Origin: an uncultured Alphaproteobacteria bacterium
GTDB taxonomy: Bacteria > Pseudomonadota > Alphaproteobacteria > HIMB59 > GCA-002718135
Direction of reading: 5' to 3'
NCBI GenBank assembly: GCA_902522015.1
Contig: CABYTX010000008.1
Location: forward strand, 1 to 37,337
Length of the DNA: 37,337 nucleotides
Shown here: positions 37,194-37,337 of the stretch, in pieces
Position numbering within the stretch: the first letter of the stretch is position 1
Layout of the letters: each line of letters opens with the position of its first letter
Notes under the pieces: model-generated
Databases searched by the model: none
Told to the model about the DNA's origin: nothing
Seen by the model: only the letters and a program-made list of their open reading frames with translations
Program-made: the position numbers and the translations under genes

Positions 37194-37337
37194 CTATAAA
37201 TCTGTCATTTTTAACAGATTTATATCTTCTATAATAATTTTCTTTTTTTTAAAAGGATTAGAGGTGTATACTCTACAACCTGATTTTAAAGCAATATAAA
37301 GTGCTGAAGTTTGAAAACCAACTACAATTTTACTTTG
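37194..37337 (-). CDS. partial CDS (C-terminal 47 aa), running off the window edge
   Basis: Reverse-strand reading gives QSKIVVGFQTSALYIALKSGCRVYTSNPFKKKKIIIEDINLLKMTDL* with stop at 37194-37196; carbohydrate-locus-type C-terminus. Confidence 0.65.
   Translation of the reverse strand, partial: QSKIVVGFQTSALYIALKSGCRVYTSNPFKKKKIIIEDINLLKMTDL

Noticed and set aside
1-37337. CRISPR arrays, transposons, tRNA/rRNA genes
   Set aside because: No regularly spaced repeats, transposase-like ORFs or tRNA-like cloverleaf sequences noticed; a tool search could still find something small

Overview
AT-rich, gene-dense window with no rRNA, tRNA, CRISPR array or transposase seen. Gene style suggests a streamlined marine alphaproteobacterium (SAR11-like; this is inference). 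Part A (about 1-23.8 kb) is a catabolic region. It holds a peptide/opine-type (Dpp/Opp) ABC transporter diverging from a tightly packed + strand operon (4035-13579): Tat-type solute-binding protein, homocysteine S-methyltransferase, GcvT-family protein, FMN 2-hydroxyacid dehydrogenase, ThDP 2-oxoacid-decarboxylase-type enzyme, transthyretin-like protein lacking the YRGS signature, DmdA-like GcvT-family protein, OsmC, and enoyl-CoA hydratase. Flanking genes are an ALDH, a choline-dehydrogenase-like GMC oxidoreductase, an HTD2/mesaconyl-CoA-hydratase-like plus MmgE/PrpD pair, a DMT exporter, a gamma-butyrobetaine-hydroxylase-like dioxygenase, a second ALDH and a class V PLP enzyme. Part B (about 23.8-37.3 kb) is a surface polysaccharide locus: UDP-glucuronate 4-epimerase, an embedded mmsA, LABN protein, GT2, two GT4-type glycosyltransferases, a GT10-like fucosyltransferase, a sugar C-methyltransferase-like protein, an epimerase, gmd, an orphan protein, an amidase, and a WbpG-type N-acetyl sugar amidotransferase. 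The best candidate for an undescribed system is the 4035-13579 operon, read here as a demethylation and oxidation pathway for a methylated sulfonium or ammonium hydroxyacid. A second candidate is the amidase/WbpG-type pair.
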